64,000 bases of DNA from Pelagomonas calceolata (GCA_918797485.1 CAKKNE010000004.1:744001-808000); one strand, 5' to 3'. Shown: positions 28,883 to 39,487, counted from the stretch's first letter. Notes: generated from the letters alone by a model not told the origin. Numbers and translations: made by a program.

Positions 28883-29599
28883 TTACCCACTCCCCGGCGA
28901 CGGCTGCGTTTCTTCGCGGGCGCGGAGCGCCGCTCGCGCGTTTAGTAGGGTGGCCTCAATTTCCGTTGTGAGCGGGTGCGCGCCACCCATCACACGACGC
29001 GCGGTCCTTGCCGTCTCTTCGAGCGTCGTCACGGCCTCGCGGACATCGTCGAGCGTGGCGGCGGGGTCCACGAAGAGCGCGGCCGCCAACATCTTCCTCA
29101 TCTTGAGCGTAATTTCATCACCGTCTCCAAGAACGCGTCGTGCCACGGGTATCACTTTGCGAAACAGTGGTATGACTTCTTCGAAGCGCCGTAGAACACC
29201 AAGGGACCCCGCGTAGTTGTTGGCCGCTATGAGTGTATCTCTAGTTTCCTCGCCGTAGCGCTTCAAACGTTCGGAGTATACGTCCCGTCTCATGCGCATG
29301 GCCTCTTCAATCCGTCCAACTTTTGCATACGTGTTCGCCAGATTGCTCTGCAGCGCGAGAATGTTATCGTAATGTAAGCCAAGTCGCTGATGCAAAGACA
29401 ACAGGGCCTCTGCCAGGATGACGGCGCCACGCTCGACGATGTCCGCGAGGCCGTGACGACGCTCGAGGACGCGGAACGGATCGCGCGGCGCGTGCTCGGT
29501 GGCGCGCATCCGACCACAGAACGGATCGAGGACGAATTACGAGAAGCGCGTGCCGCGCTTCGCGCCCGCGAAGCAACGCAGCCGTCAAGGGGCGCCTAG
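28883..29599. pseudogene. Inverted pair of MYND/TPR gene fragments
   Basis: Minus strand 29400-28883 encodes about 170 residues matching the C-terminal half of the MYND/RINGv/TPR protein at 4395-5525 (NLANTYAKVGRIEEAMRMRRDVYSERL, IPVARRVLGDGDEITLKMR, ATLDDVREAVTTLEETA). Plus strand 29425-29599 encodes the terminal about 55 residues of another copy (GATLDDVREAVTTLEDAERIARRVLGGAHP). The two are head to head, with C-termini pointing outward. The MYND and RINGv parts are missing from both, so neither is likely functional; they show that this family is multi-copy and prone to rearrangement. A CGCCATCGACGC word follows at 29604-29615. Confidence 0.75.
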
Positions 29600-29694
29600 G
29601 AACGCCATCGACGCAACATAGAAGTATAGAATAGGAGAGGCTACCTTTAAACATCCGGGCCCAGACACAGCAAGCCGAGAGGAGGGGAGAAAAA

Positions 29695-32016
29695 TCAGGC
29701 GGCCGCCTTCGCCGGCCGCTTCAGCGCGCGGACCGCGTTTAGGGGCGACGCGCCGGCCACGACCGCCGCCGCGACACCGGCAAGGAACAGCTTCGCGAAG
29801 GCCACCATACCAACCAGTAAAGCGTCGCGCAGGTACCACATCGCCGCACAAAGACCTGCAACGCCGACCAGCGCCCGCGACCGGCCCACTTCTGAAGAAG
29901 ACGAGAACCCGCCCCCCACACTGTTCATGACCTCCGTCGCCCGCGACAGTACGACCGGCGCCTTTTCGACCAAATACGTCAGTCCATCGGGATTCTCCGG
30001 TAGTAATAATAAAGCAGAAGATATAGGATCGGGATTCTCGGCATTTAGCCGTTGGAGCGCCTTCCTCGCTTCCGGGTACCATATCGTAACCGCAGAAACA
30101 TCCGCATCTAATTTCTCGAAGGATTTCCGGAGCGTGCCGCAAACCCGCCCGTAAAAGACCATTTCTCGCGGCGTATCCGTAAGAACAGGCATGCTTGCAG
30201 GTTTATGTTGGATGGCGTCCTTCAGGATCTCCATCGCCTCCGGTCGCACGACGCCGGAGCCCGTCGTCGACGAGTCGAAGAAGTAGTACAGTAAGGCTAG
30301 CTTGAGCTCCGGGTCCTCGGTGTTAAAACCGAAGCCGGAACCTCGCAATGCTTGGTCGATCAGCGTCTGGGACCGAGTTCGTAGCAGTACCACTAACTGA
30401 CAGACAGTACGTAATTGAGGTTTGGTCAAAGTCGTACACTGCCCAAAATCTATCAAGCCAGGCTTCAGCTCCTCACCGACGAGCATGATGTTGCCCGGGT
30501 GGGGATCGGCGTGGAAGAACCGCTCGCGGAACAGCGTCACGCCAATCGCGTGCGTGATGTCCTTACAAGCATCAATAGCTTTCTGTCGCACGGCCGGGTC
30601 GGAGACGTCGCAGTTGCCCATCGTCGTTCCTGTTAAGAATGTTTGTGTGAGTACTGATGAACTACTAAGTTCATCAATCACCACAGGGATGGCGATGTCG
30701 AGGCCGTGCCGCTTCTGGTAGAGGCGTTGTTTTTTCAGATGTCTCGCTTCTATGCGTAAATCTAGCTCCCTAGGAAAACATTCAACTTCCTCGTCCATGA
30801 TCGCGTTGATGGTCCCCTTCATGGGCAGCTTGAGGATCCAGGTGATCTGCTGGGCCTGCGGTCGCGCGACGCGTCGGCGCTCGTGCCATCACGACGACGC
30901 CGCCTTCATGATATTCAGACGCCGAGTCCGCACCGCCTTCCGCGCGTTTTTGAGGTCCGCGATGAGGTACCTTCTTATTTCGGGATAGATGGCCTTCACG
31001 ACGACGCGCTCGCCGGCGTAGGTCGTCGCGAGGTGGACCTGGCCGATCGACGCCGCGGCTAAGGGTGTCTGATCGACTGCCGCGAAGTAGGCCCCGAGAC
31101 CTTTCCCTTCTCCTACGGGAGGAACGCCCTCGCCCTCTAATCCGCGAAGGAGCATCTTCGACATCTGGGCCCACTCCCGGAACGGCATGCCTTCAAAGCT
31201 ATGTTTGAGCTCGTCGACCCAGGCCTGGGGCACGAGGCCGTCGCGCGTCGCCCAGTCCTGCGCGAGCTTGTTGTAGAGCCCGCCCATGCTATCAAAGAGC
31301 TTCCGAATAGCTTTGGCTTCCCGCTCGTGGGCCTCGTCCCACATGGCCGTGCGCTCGTCGTAGTAGGCCTCCCGGTCCACTCCTTTCAACTGTTTCCTCA
31401 TCTTCGCGACCTTCTTTTTCACTCGTAGATACCTCATAACTATAGGGTATAAGCCGGTCATGAACTTGGCGTTCCTCGCGGACTGGGTCATCCAGGACGA
31501 GCCCTTGATCGTGACCTTCGGGTCCGTGAGGCCCTTGACCTCCTCGCGGTCGACGGCCAGCAGCGCCTCCCGGACGTCCTCCTCGCTCATATCTTCGATG
31601 TCCTTGGCTACGCTGATCTCTCTTTGGCTGAGACGTCGTGTCGGATCCACGGAAGCGGTGAAGACTAGTGGACCTCGTTTTGATAGTTCTAGAAACGCTT
31701 CTCTAGACATAAATCTCCGGTCGCCTGATCTTGATCGTTTCTCCAAGTCAGCTACAGGAGCAAACACGACCTCTTCGGGGGCCTGCCAGCGCGGCCCGCC
31801 CTCCAGAGCTACGGACGCGACGCCCTTCGTCGAGCCTCGCTTCGACACGTATCTCACAAAGACCGCAACAAAATCTCTATCTTCATCACCCCAGCCGTCC
31901 CGGTAGACGTCGAGACAGAACTCGTGCTTGCCCTTCGTGAAAATTGGAGAGGAGCTTTTGACTTTAAAGCCCTTCCTCAGGTCGGTGAGTGCGACGCGCC
32001 AGGTGAGGGGCGCCAT
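29695..32016 (-). CDS. ABC1/ADCK (UbiB) family atypical kinase
   Basis: Exons 32016-30934 and 30855-29695, 78-nt phase-0 intron (donor GTGCGG, acceptor ACCGCAG), 747 residues. UbiB signatures are present: KLAQDW (the KxGQ-like helix, here KLAQ), PLAAASIGQVH (Ala-rich nucleotide loop), VVVKAIYPEIRRYLIADLKN (catalytic Lys strand), FPRELDLRIEARH, RFFHADPHPGNIML (catalytic loop) and GLIDFGQC (metal-binding DFG). An N-terminal 200-residue extension is unassigned; a hydrophobic stretch near the C-terminus (about 680-725) could be a membrane segment. ADCK proteins support coenzyme Q or plastid prenyl-lipid metabolism in mitochondria or plastids. Confidence 0.88.
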
Positions 32017-32292
32017 CTTTGTGCGGCGGCGGTTTCGCGGCGGCGGCGCGCAGAGGTCTTGCGGGCGGGTCTCGCGCTGCCGTGGCGCGCACGCTTACGT
32101 GCCGCGGCGGCGGCGTTGGTAACCAGGCACAGAGGGCCCCTGTGCCTTTTTTTGCTGCGGGAGTGCGACGGGGGTACTTGGCAAGCAGGGTAGCGGCAGG
32201 ACTAGGTCCGATGCTCTTCCTGAACAATGCTTAGCCGTGCGCTGGTGCACTCGTCGGCTAGATCTGCGCTCGAGCCGCAAAAACAGTAGGGC

Positions 32293-32314
32293 CTAGCGTT
32301 CACACACACACTAG
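32293..32314 (+). promoter_or_regulatory. Degenerate promoter palindrome motif
   Basis: CTAGCG at one end and CACTAG at the other, 22 bp, with a CA-repeat centre instead of TGTAAG. It lies 277 bp upstream of the ADCK start, within the 355-bp region 32017-32371 that also contains the CGCCATCGACGCG word (about 32333-32345) next to the FkbM 3' end. No gene in this region. Confidence 0.35.
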
Positions 32315-32371
32315 CACAATTCAGAGCTCGCACGCCATCGACGCGCCCCGGCGTTCAATAGACTTCCTATA

Positions 32372-33289
32372 TTACAACAAAACAGGCCTCGAACGACGAG
32401 GCCGCCGCAGCCGCCGCCCGCTTTGCACGAGCGCCGGCGCCCAGACCTCGTTGTGCTCCACTTCATCCCGCTTCACGTAGCCGTGGGCCTCCAACAACGC
32501 CGCCGTCCCGTACTGCGTGTCGTTGCTCAGATGATTGTTCTCGAAAACCAACAATGGCCGCGCGCTCCGGAGCGTCGCGCGCGCGCCCCTTAACGCTCGC
32601 AACTCCGCGCCTTCGACGTCGAGGTGCAACAATCCTAGATCAGAGACATCCTCAAGAAAAGAATCTACCGTCCGGCACAGCAGGCGCTTCTTCATGAGCC
32701 GCCGCCGCTCGTCAATCGCCCAGCCCCCAGGATTCGCGTCGGACACGTCCAGCGCGCAGGCCCGGTCGCGCGCCGCCAGGCCGTTGTGGTAGACTCGGAC
32801 GTTCGTCAGGTTGTTTCTGGTAGCCATAGCTCGCACGAATTCGCACTTGCTTTCGTCTGGATCCACACCAACAAATGTCAGAGAAGGGAAACTCGCAGCC
32901 AGCGGTAGCAGGTGGTCGCCGACGTGCATGCCCGCCTCGAGGGTCGTCGTCGTGTTTCCCGTTTTAGCGATGCGGGCGAGGTGCGCGTGAATTAGAGCAC
33001 GGGTTTGCGGCTCCCAGCCGACCGTGAAGCCTTCTACGCGCCGCGCGAACTCGTCGGCCCAGGTGCTGTTCACCACACAGAAGCCGCGTTTTGCTAGCAT
33101 ATTGTAGACGGCGCGGCCCTCGCAGTCATCATCAACATGATAGCCGAACGGGTCGTCGTCGCGCGCGCCGCCGGCGAGGTAGTCGTCGTCGTCTTCCTCG
33201 TCGTCGTAGGGGTCGTTGTCCGGCGGTTGTTCGAAGGCGTCGAAAGCGCGCGTGGCGGCGAGCGCTGCCAGGAGGAGCCAGTGGCGCAT
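32372..33289 (-). CDS. FkbM-family methyltransferase, secreted
   Basis: 305 residues from the ATG of MRHWLLLAALAATRAF, a signal peptide; the longer frame upstream lacks an ATG. An Asp/Glu-rich segment (about 25-55) precedes the methyltransferase core. FkbM hallmarks: TTTLEAGMHVGDHLLPLAASFP (SAM-binding motif I), VGVDPDESKCEFVRAMATRNNLTNV (motif II with acidic Asp), and LLHLDVEGAELRALRGA (the D-V/I-E-G-x-E motif). FkbM proteins O-methylate sugars or small molecules. Several N-glycosylation sequons (NST, NTT, NLT, NDT) fit a secretory route. The C-terminus is Arg-rich. Confidence 0.82.
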   Translation of the reverse strand: MRHWLLLAALAATRAFDAFEQPPDNDPYDDEEDDDDYLAGGARDDDPFGYHVDDDCEGRAVYNMLAKRGFCVVNSTWADEFARRVEGFTVGWEPQTRALIHAHLARIAKTGNTTTTLEAGMHVGDHLLPLAASFPSLTFVGVDPDESKCEFVRAMATRNNLTNVRVYHNGLAARDRACALDVSDANPGGWAIDERRRLMKKRLLCRTVDSFLEDVSDLGLLHLDVEGAELRALRGARATLRSARPLLVFENNHLSNDTQYGTAALLEAHGYVKRDEVEHNEVWAPALVQSGRRLRRPRRSRPVLL

Positions 33290-33616
33290 TGTGGTGGCAG
33301 TTGTGGTCTGCAGGGGCAGCCGTCGGATTGCCGCCACGGGCAGCCGCGATTGGTGTGGTGCAGGACGCTACGCTCGCGATCGCTGCGTTGCAAGGGCAGC
33401 CCTCCGTCGCTGCGGAGCGCGGCACGATTTTTCGTCGTGGCTCGACGCCGCGGCGGCGTTTTGGCGACAGGATCGGCGCGTCAAGGGTCTGGTGGGGCGT
33501 GTGAGAGCGCCTCTGGGACGGATCCCGGGTGGTGTCGAATTTCCGGTCTCGCTTAAATGCAAATCAATTCAGGTCTCCAGATTTGCGCCGGCGGCAAAGA
33601 GCGGCAGCGCGCAGGC
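33290..33616. promoter_or_regulatory. Divergent promoter region, FkbM gene and receptor 1
   Basis: 327 bp. No copy of the CTAG palindrome was found. GC-rich, with GGCAGCCGTCGGATTGCC-like short inverted tracts at about 33317-33345. No gene. Confidence 0.35.
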
Positions 33617-35572
33617 ATGGCTGCCCAGGCGCTGCTGCGGGCAGCCTCGGTGGTGCTCCTTTGTTGGCGCGCGGCGACCGCGGGGACTTGCTTCTCCGAC
33701 GACTTCAGTAGCATCGATAGCGGCTGGATCTCCGTTGACGGCGACTGGAAGTGGTCGGGCGGCACGGTCGACGACAATGTTGGCAACTATGGCGAAGGTC
33801 ATGTACTGTACAGAGATGCCGACTACAGCGATGGCTACCTTGAGGCCTCGGTCAGTGTGTCTAGTGGGCAAGCGGGGCTCCTCTTTCGCATCGCCGACAT
33901 GCCGGTTGCCGCCGATTACATCAACAACGCTGGCCAGATGTACTACTGCGGCATAAATCTAAATTGGGTTAGATGCGGGCGTATGAACGATGCCTGGTCG
34001 GAAATCTGGAGATACAATACCCCGATCGCACTCGGACAGTTTTATGACCTCGGTATTAACATGGAGGGATCAAAATTCACGGTCTTCCTTGACGGTGCCG
34101 AGATCGGCAGCTTCAGCGACTCTAGTTATAGTAGCGGCGGTATCGGCTTGCGGACTTATTGGGGCCGCGGCATCTACGACTCCATCTCGTACGAGGCGCC
34201 AGGATGCGCCGGTTCCAACAGTCCCTTCGTGTACGTCGACCAGGAAATGTCTTGGACGGACGCGCGCGAGTACTGCCGGACGCACCACCACGACCTCGCA
34301 TCGATCCACAGCGCTAGCGAGAATGCGGAAGTCGCCGCACTCTGTCCTGTATGGTGCTTTCTCGGCGGCTCCGACGTAGATCAAGAGGGCACGTGGACTT
34401 GGTCGGACGGCAGCGCGTGGGCCTACGAGAACTGGGACACCGGACAGCCCAACAATGTGAATGGACCTGAGGACTATCTAAATATGTGGGGGGCCGCGCC
34501 CGGTTCTTCTAACAGAGAGCACGGAAAGTGGAACGATTTGCGACCGGAAGGTCCACATACGTTCGTGTGCAGAGAGACGCCAGCCAGCAGCACATACGAA
34601 ATCGTGGTGAACGGCGTCATGAACGAACCCCTCACGGTCATTGGCGACGCCTGGGCCGCAGGCTCTGATAGCTTTGGCAGCTACATCACCAGCAGCCCAG
34701 GCTTATGTTACGCCGGGGGCACCGGCGTATGTTACCTGCGATGGGAGCACGACTTGGGCACCGGAGACTTTACGTCGACCATGAATCTCGTCGTGACCGA
34801 CCTCTACAATTCTGGCGCATCATTCGAGTTCAATTACAACAGCGCATGGGGTTCGAACTTCGGTTTTGCGGGTTATGGCAGTTTGGATGTCTTCACCGAC
34901 GGCCCGTTTTTTGGCGATGGTCCGTCTTATCATGGAAATCTAGCCTCGTACGGCATCATCGATGGAGAACTGATGACATTAGTTGTCCAGCGGCGTGGGG
35001 ACGACTACACGATCTCGGTCACCACGGCGGCTATGGGGGAGAAGGTCGTGCATACACAGACGAAGGCCGGGGACATCCAAGGACTCGGCCTGCGCCCGTG
35101 GCGCGGGACTATCCGACTGTACTCCTGGACCGTTACGACGGGGTTGTCGATACAGGGAACCTACGATGCGGACGCCGACGACGATTCGGACGACAACTCC
35201 CTCGTCGTGATCCTGGGCGTCGTCATCGGCGTACTCCTCGTGGTTATCGCCATATTAGTGATTATGAAACGGAGCAAAGTGGCGAAGCCCCCGCAAGGGC
35301 ACCGAGGCCCCGCGATGGTAGAGGCCGCAACATCGCCGACGGCGCCGCCGCAACTGGCGTCGATCAAGGCCGAGGCTCTCGGAATGATGTCGGAAGAGCC
35401 CATCGCGGAGGCCGTGCCCCACGGCCACGTCTCGGGCGCCGAGGCCGCCGCGATGGCCGCGGGAGAGCCGCCGCCACAGCCGTCGGCGGGCTGGGGCAGG
35501 CGCTTCGCGTCGTGGCGGGCCGTCGTGGAGCCGCCACCGCCGCCCGAGCCGGAATTCGAACCGGAATGCTAA
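33617..35572 (+). CDS. Type I membrane lectin-like receptor 1 (LamG-like, C-type lectin, TM)
   Basis: 651 residues from MAAQALLRAASVVLLCWRA, a signal peptide; an in-frame ATG 60 nt upstream is less likely. Residues about 26-195 form a jelly-roll/LamG-like domain (CFSDDFSSIDSGWISV, LLFRIADMP, SYSSGGIGLRTY). Residues about 200-322 are a C-type lectin domain (SWTDAREYCRTHHHDLASIHS, WAYENWDTGQPNN, KWNDL, FVCRE). A third beta-rich segment spans about 325-515. A single transmembrane helix (about 528-551, VVILGVVIGVLLVVIAILVIM) is followed by a basic KRSK and a cytoplasmic tail with SGAEAAAMA and GRRFASWRA motifs shared with the two downstream paralogs. Probably a cell-surface carbohydrate-binding receptor. 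Confidence 0.8.
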   Translation: MAAQALLRAASVVLLCWRAATAGTCFSDDFSSIDSGWISVDGDWKWSGGTVDDNVGNYGEGHVLYRDADYSDGYLEASVSVSSGQAGLLFRIADMPVAADYINNAGQMYYCGINLNWVRCGRMNDAWSEIWRYNTPIALGQFYDLGINMEGSKFTVFLDGAEIGSFSDSSYSSGGIGLRTYWGRGIYDSISYEAPGCAGSNSPFVYVDQEMSWTDAREYCRTHHHDLASIHSASENAEVAALCPVWCFLGGSDVDQEGTWTWSDGSAWAYENWDTGQPNNVNGPEDYLNMWGAAPGSSNREHGKWNDLRPEGPHTFVCRETPASSTYEIVVNGVMNEPLTVIGDAWAAGSDSFGSYITSSPGLCYAGGTGVCYLRWEHDLGTGDFTSTMNLVVTDLYNSGASFEFNYNSAWGSNFGFAGYGSLDVFTDGPFFGDGPSYHGNLASYGIIDGELMTLVVQRRGDDYTISVTTAAMGEKVVHTQTKAGDIQGLGLRPWRGTIRLYSWTVTTGLSIQGTYDADADDDSDDNSLVVILGVVIGVLLVVIAILVIMKRSKVAKPPQGHRGPAMVEAATSPTAPPQLASIKAEALGMMSEEPIAEAVPHGHVSGAEAAAMAAGEPPPQPSAGWGRRFASWRAVVEPPPPPEPEFEPEC

Positions 35573-35864
35573 ACGAAATTCACACCCCCTTCCCCCAATT
35601 GACAGCGAAATTCATCGATCCCGCTTCCGAGTCGGCCGCGCTCTGCGTACTAGGACATTCTAAAAAGCCACTAGGCCTGCTCTAGTGTATGCGCTTGGCT
35701 TGCTAGCCAAAAGCCAGAGAGCGAGTCGCTTATTGCGGCCAGCCATAATCGCTCGAAACCCGCGCGACGCTCTCAGAAGGTGGAAAAATTTTGCGCAGTG
35801 AGCCGCGCAGGATCGGCGTGAAGATTCGAGCGGCAGCTGTTCTGGCACTTGCCGAGTGACACAC
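35573..35864 (+). promoter_or_regulatory. Duplicated intergenic spacer (first copy)
   Basis: The sequence after receptor 1 (about 35573-35730: AAATTCACACCCCC, ATTCATCGA, GAGTCGGCCGCGCTC, ACATTCTAAAAAGCCA, GCGCTTGGCTTGCTAGCC) recurs almost unchanged after receptor 2 (37344-37500) and, in shortened form, after receptor 3. It includes a weak CTAG...CACTAG stretch at 35650-35674. It proves that gene plus spacer was duplicated as a unit. Confidence 0.65.
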
Positions 35865-37343
35865 ATGTTGCGGGCAGCCTCGGTTGTGGCGCTGGCGGCT
35901 GCTAGTCTGGCAGGCAAGCACCATGCTGTCCGGCGGCGGCTGTCAGAGCCCCCCGACGGCTGTGCGCTGTACGTTGCTGGTCCCGTCGTCGCTTCCAGCG
36001 GTAACCAGGTGGCCACCGTCGATTCGCTCCAGGACTACGAGCTCACGTTCACGATGGAGCTGGCGAGCGACTGGAGCGTCACGGGCGAGTGGCAGTCCAT
36101 CCTCAAGATCGGAAGCTCGGATGGTCAGCGGCTCCCTGGGATATGGCTAGGGGACACTAACAACAGAATGTTAGTGACGCAGTCCCACAGCTACTGCGAA
36201 AGTTGCTGCTGCCATAATAGCGTGAACGTGTTAGAAGGTACATTCACGGCCGGCGAGACCTACGAAATCAAGGTCATTGTCGAGAATAACCAGATGGCGG
36301 TGTACGTCGACGGCGTGAACCGCGGCACCACGTCGTTGAGCGCTACTTATGCTGCGACGGACGCGGCGGTCTGGGTCGGGGATCCTTGGCATTCGTACGA
36401 CGCCGACAAGGTGACGCTCTCGGACATCACGCTCTCCGAAGTCGCGCTCGCCGACGTCTGCCGGGAGAATGCCGGCACTACTACCATTGGTTCGTTCACC
36501 TTCCAGGCGGGCCGCTGCTACCCTCAGTCCGAAGCGCCGGTTATAAACACGGCTGGCCTTATGAGCGACACCTTGAGGAGAACGGGAACGCCCCAAGAAT
36601 GCTACGACTACTGCACGGGCAATTCCGGTTTTAGCATAATGGGTCTCGACCTAAGGCCCACTGGTGGACAGGATTGTACGTGTAAAGTAGCCGAGGACGA
36701 CTACAACGACGGAGCGGACTGTAAGCGACGCGCCGATACATCGACGGCGATCGAAGACATGGACTGGTCGTCTATGATCGAAGATTATGTCTGTTTCACG
36801 GAGGATTTCGACGCCGACGCCGAGCTGTCGAAGCTCTGCGACGATGTCGTCAGCGATGCCGCCGGCAGCAGCAGCAGCAACGGCAAGGATTCGGACAACG
36901 AGGGGCACCTCCTCATGATCCTGATAATTCTCCCAACCTTACTTCTCGCGGTTATCGCCTGGGCCATATTAGTGGTGATCAAGCGGCGCAAGCTGGCGTC
37001 GATCTGCGACCGTCTGCGGCGTCCGTCTGCGGCCGCGCCTCCGGCGCACGAGCCGACGCCGCTGTCGCCGTCGGCGCTGGCGTCGATCGAGGCCAGTAAT
37101 CTCAAAATGATGGGAACGATGTCGGACGAGCCGCCCCAGGCCGCGGAGCCCATCTCGGAGGCCACTTCCGTGCCCAAAGGTCACATCTCGGGCGCCGAGG
37201 CCGCCGCGATGGCCCAGCCGTCGGAGGGCTTGGGCGCGCGCACCTTGCAGCGCCTCGCGTCATGGCGGGCCGGCGAGGAGCCGCCGCCGCCGCCCGCGGC
37301 GGAAGCGTATGCGACGGAAGCGGAATTCGGACCGGAACCCTAA
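35865..37343 (+). CDS. Type I membrane lectin-like receptor 2 (ConA-like, WSC-like, TM)
   Basis: 492 residues from MLRAASVVALAAASLAG, a signal peptide; the frame upstream has no ATG. Residues about 25-205 are a concanavalin/LamG-like fold (YELTFTMELASDWSV, GIWLGDTNNRMLV, YEIKVIVENNQMAVYVDGV) of a different subtype from receptor 1. Residues about 212-275 are a WSC-like cysteine domain (FQAGRCYPQ...CYDYC...GLDLRPTGGQDCTC). A TM helix at about 348-372 (LLMILIILPTLLLAVIAWAILVVI) is followed by KRRK and a tail with SGAEAAAMAQPSEG and RLASWRA. Same tail design as receptors 1 and 3. Likely extracellular glycan binding; signalling partners unknown. Confidence 0.78.
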   Translation: MLRAASVVALAAASLAGKHHAVRRRLSEPPDGCALYVAGPVVASSGNQVATVDSLQDYELTFTMELASDWSVTGEWQSILKIGSSDGQRLPGIWLGDTNNRMLVTQSHSYCESCCCHNSVNVLEGTFTAGETYEIKVIVENNQMAVYVDGVNRGTTSLSATYAATDAAVWVGDPWHSYDADKVTLSDITLSEVALADVCRENAGTTTIGSFTFQAGRCYPQSEAPVINTAGLMSDTLRRTGTPQECYDYCTGNSGFSIMGLDLRPTGGQDCTCKVAEDDYNDGADCKRRADTSTAIEDMDWSSMIEDYVCFTEDFDADAELSKLCDDVVSDAAGSSSSNGKDSDNEGHLLMILIILPTLLLAVIAWAILVVIKRRKLASICDRLRRPSAAAPPAHEPTPLSPSALASIEASNLKMMGTMSDEPPQAAEPISEATSVPKGHISGAEAAAMAQPSEGLGARTLQRLASWRAGEEPPPPPAAEAYATEAEFGPEP

Positions 37344-37628
37344 ACGAAATTCCCACCCCCCTTTCCCCAATTGCCAGCGAAATTCATCGACCCTGCTTCC
37401 GAGTCGGCCGCGCTCTCCGTACTAGGACATTCTAAAAAGCCAATAGGCCTGCTCTAGTGTATGCGCTTGGCTTGCTAGCCGAAAAGCAGAGAGCGAGTCG
37501 CGCTGAAAATCGCTCGAAACCCGCACGACTCAGAGTTCAAGCTTTTTGCATTGGCACCAGCCGTTTGCCGCGCAGGATCATCGTAAAACTCGAGCGGCAG
37601 CTGTTATGGCACTTGCCGAGTGACACAC
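37344..37628 (+). promoter_or_regulatory. Duplicated intergenic spacer (second copy)
   Basis: Near-identical to 35573-35864, including the TTGCCGAGTGACACACATG just before the start codon of both receptor 2 and receptor 3. It should therefore carry the same promoter for both genes. Confidence 0.65.
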
Positions 37629-39487
37629 ATGTTGCGGGCAGCCTTTGTAGCGATGCGGCAGGCGCTATGCCTCTTCCTGTTAGCGCCTGTCGACCAGGTA
37701 GCCCAGCTGACGGCGGCGCAAGAGTGTCCCGAAGAGGCAGACTTCGATTTTTCATCATCCGTCCCCTTGGCGTATGATGGTGGCGAATGCGGACATTTCT
37801 GCCGGGCATACAATTGGTGCATCGACAGACACAACATCGCGGAGTATAATGATAAAACATTGACTGAGTGCGCGTGCGCCTGCCAATCCAACTCTGCGTG
37901 CGTCTCCTTCGACTGGCGGGACGGGACTGGATACAACTGCGCGTTGCAGTTCGCGCGCAGCAGTGAAGTCTCGCATGGAACCACGTGCATCGATATTGGG
38001 TGGTCTTATTTCGAGAAGCTGACGATGACCGCGGGGACCTGCTTCTCCGACGACTTCAGTAGCATCGATAGCGGCTGGATCTCCGTTGAGGGCGACTGGT
38101 CGTGGTCGGGCGGCACGGTCGACAACAATGTTGGCAACTATGACGAAGGTAATGTACTGTACATTGACGCCGACTACAGCGATGGCTACCTTGAGGCCTC
38201 GGTCAGTGTATCTAGTGGTGAGGAAGCGGGTCTTCTCTTTCGCATCACCGACATGCCGGCTGCTGCCAATTACTTCAATGACGCTGGTCAGATGTACTAC
38301 TGCGGCATTGCGAGAATTAACTATTCTCAAATGGTGATATGCGGGCGCATGAACAACAACTGGTCCGAACTCTTCACATACTATACCACGATCGCACAAG
38401 GACAGTTTTATGACCTCGGTATTAACATGGACGGATCAGACTTCACTGTCTTCCTTGACGGTGCAGAGATCGGCAGCTTCAGCGACTCTAGTTATAGTAG
38501 CGGCGGTGTCGGCTTGCGGACTTATCAGGGCCGCGGCGTTTACGACTCCATCTCGTACGAGGCGCCAGAATGCACCACCACGACCACCACGACCACGGGG
38601 ACGGGCTACATCTTCCAGGCGGGCCGCTGTTACCCTGAGTCCGGCGCGCCGTTAATAAACACGGGAGGTGGTATGGCAAACGACGTTAGCGACGACTTTA
38701 GAGAAACAGCATCGCCCCAACTATGCTACAATTACTGCGCCGCTAATACAATGGGCAACAATTACATGGGTCTCGACCTAAGGTCCACTGGTGGACAGGA
38801 TTGTGTGTGTAATCGCCCGGGTGGACACACAATCTTCAATTTCGGTTGGTCTCGTCTTGATGACCAAGGTTCGATTCGCACGCAGGCAAACCAGCCCAGG
38901 ACGACTACAACGATGACCGCTGGGGGATGTGTAAGCGACCCGCTGTGACATCGGTGGCGATTGAAGACATGGACTGGTCCTGGATGACCGAAGATTATGT
39001 CTGTTTCACGGAAGATTTCGACGCCGACGCCGAGCTCTCGGAGCTCTGCGACGAGGGCGAGAGCGATGCCGACGGCGGCGGCGGCGACGACAAGGATTCG
39101 GACGACAACTCCCTGGCGTTGATCTTGGGCGTCGTCGGCGCGGTCGTTGTCGTGGGTATCGCCATCATGATCGTCGTGATGAAGCGGCGCAAGCCGGCGA
39201 AGCCTCCGTCTGAGGCCGCGCCTCCGGTCGCGGCTGTGGTGCATGAGCCGACGTCGCCGCCACCACCGCCTCTGGCACCGATCAAGGCTATGGCCCTCGA
39301 AATGATGGCCGAGGAGACCGCGGAGTTCGCCCCAGAGGCCGCTAGCCTGCCACCGGGTTACGTCTCAGGCGCCGAGGCCGCCGCGATGGCCCAGCCGTCG
39401 GAAGGCTGGGGCAGGCGCTTCGCGTCGTGGCGGGCCGTCGGGGAGCCGCCGCCGCCGCCTCAGGCGGAATTCGAACCGGAATGCTAG
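37629..39487 (+). CDS. Type I membrane lectin-like receptor 3 (mosaic: PAN/apple-like, LamG-like, WSC-like, TM)
   Basis: Exons 37629-38820 and 38886-39487 (65-nt phase-1 intron, donor GTGGACAC, acceptor TCGCACGCAG) give 597 residues. Signal peptide, then a Cys-rich apple/PAN-like domain (about 30-132: CGHFCRAYNWC, CACACQSNSACVSFDW). Residues about 136-312 repeat the LamG-like domain of receptor 1 almost exactly. A poly-Thr linker (ECTTTTTTTTGTG) joins it to a WSC-like domain (about 320-390) matching receptor 2. The splice is supported by receptor 2: the joined frame gives DDYNDD...CKRP...EDMDWSWMTEDYVCFTEDF, colinear with its paralog. TM helix LALILGVVGAVVVVGIAIMIVV then KRRK and the shared tail ending FEPEC as in receptor 1. 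Confidence 0.8.
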
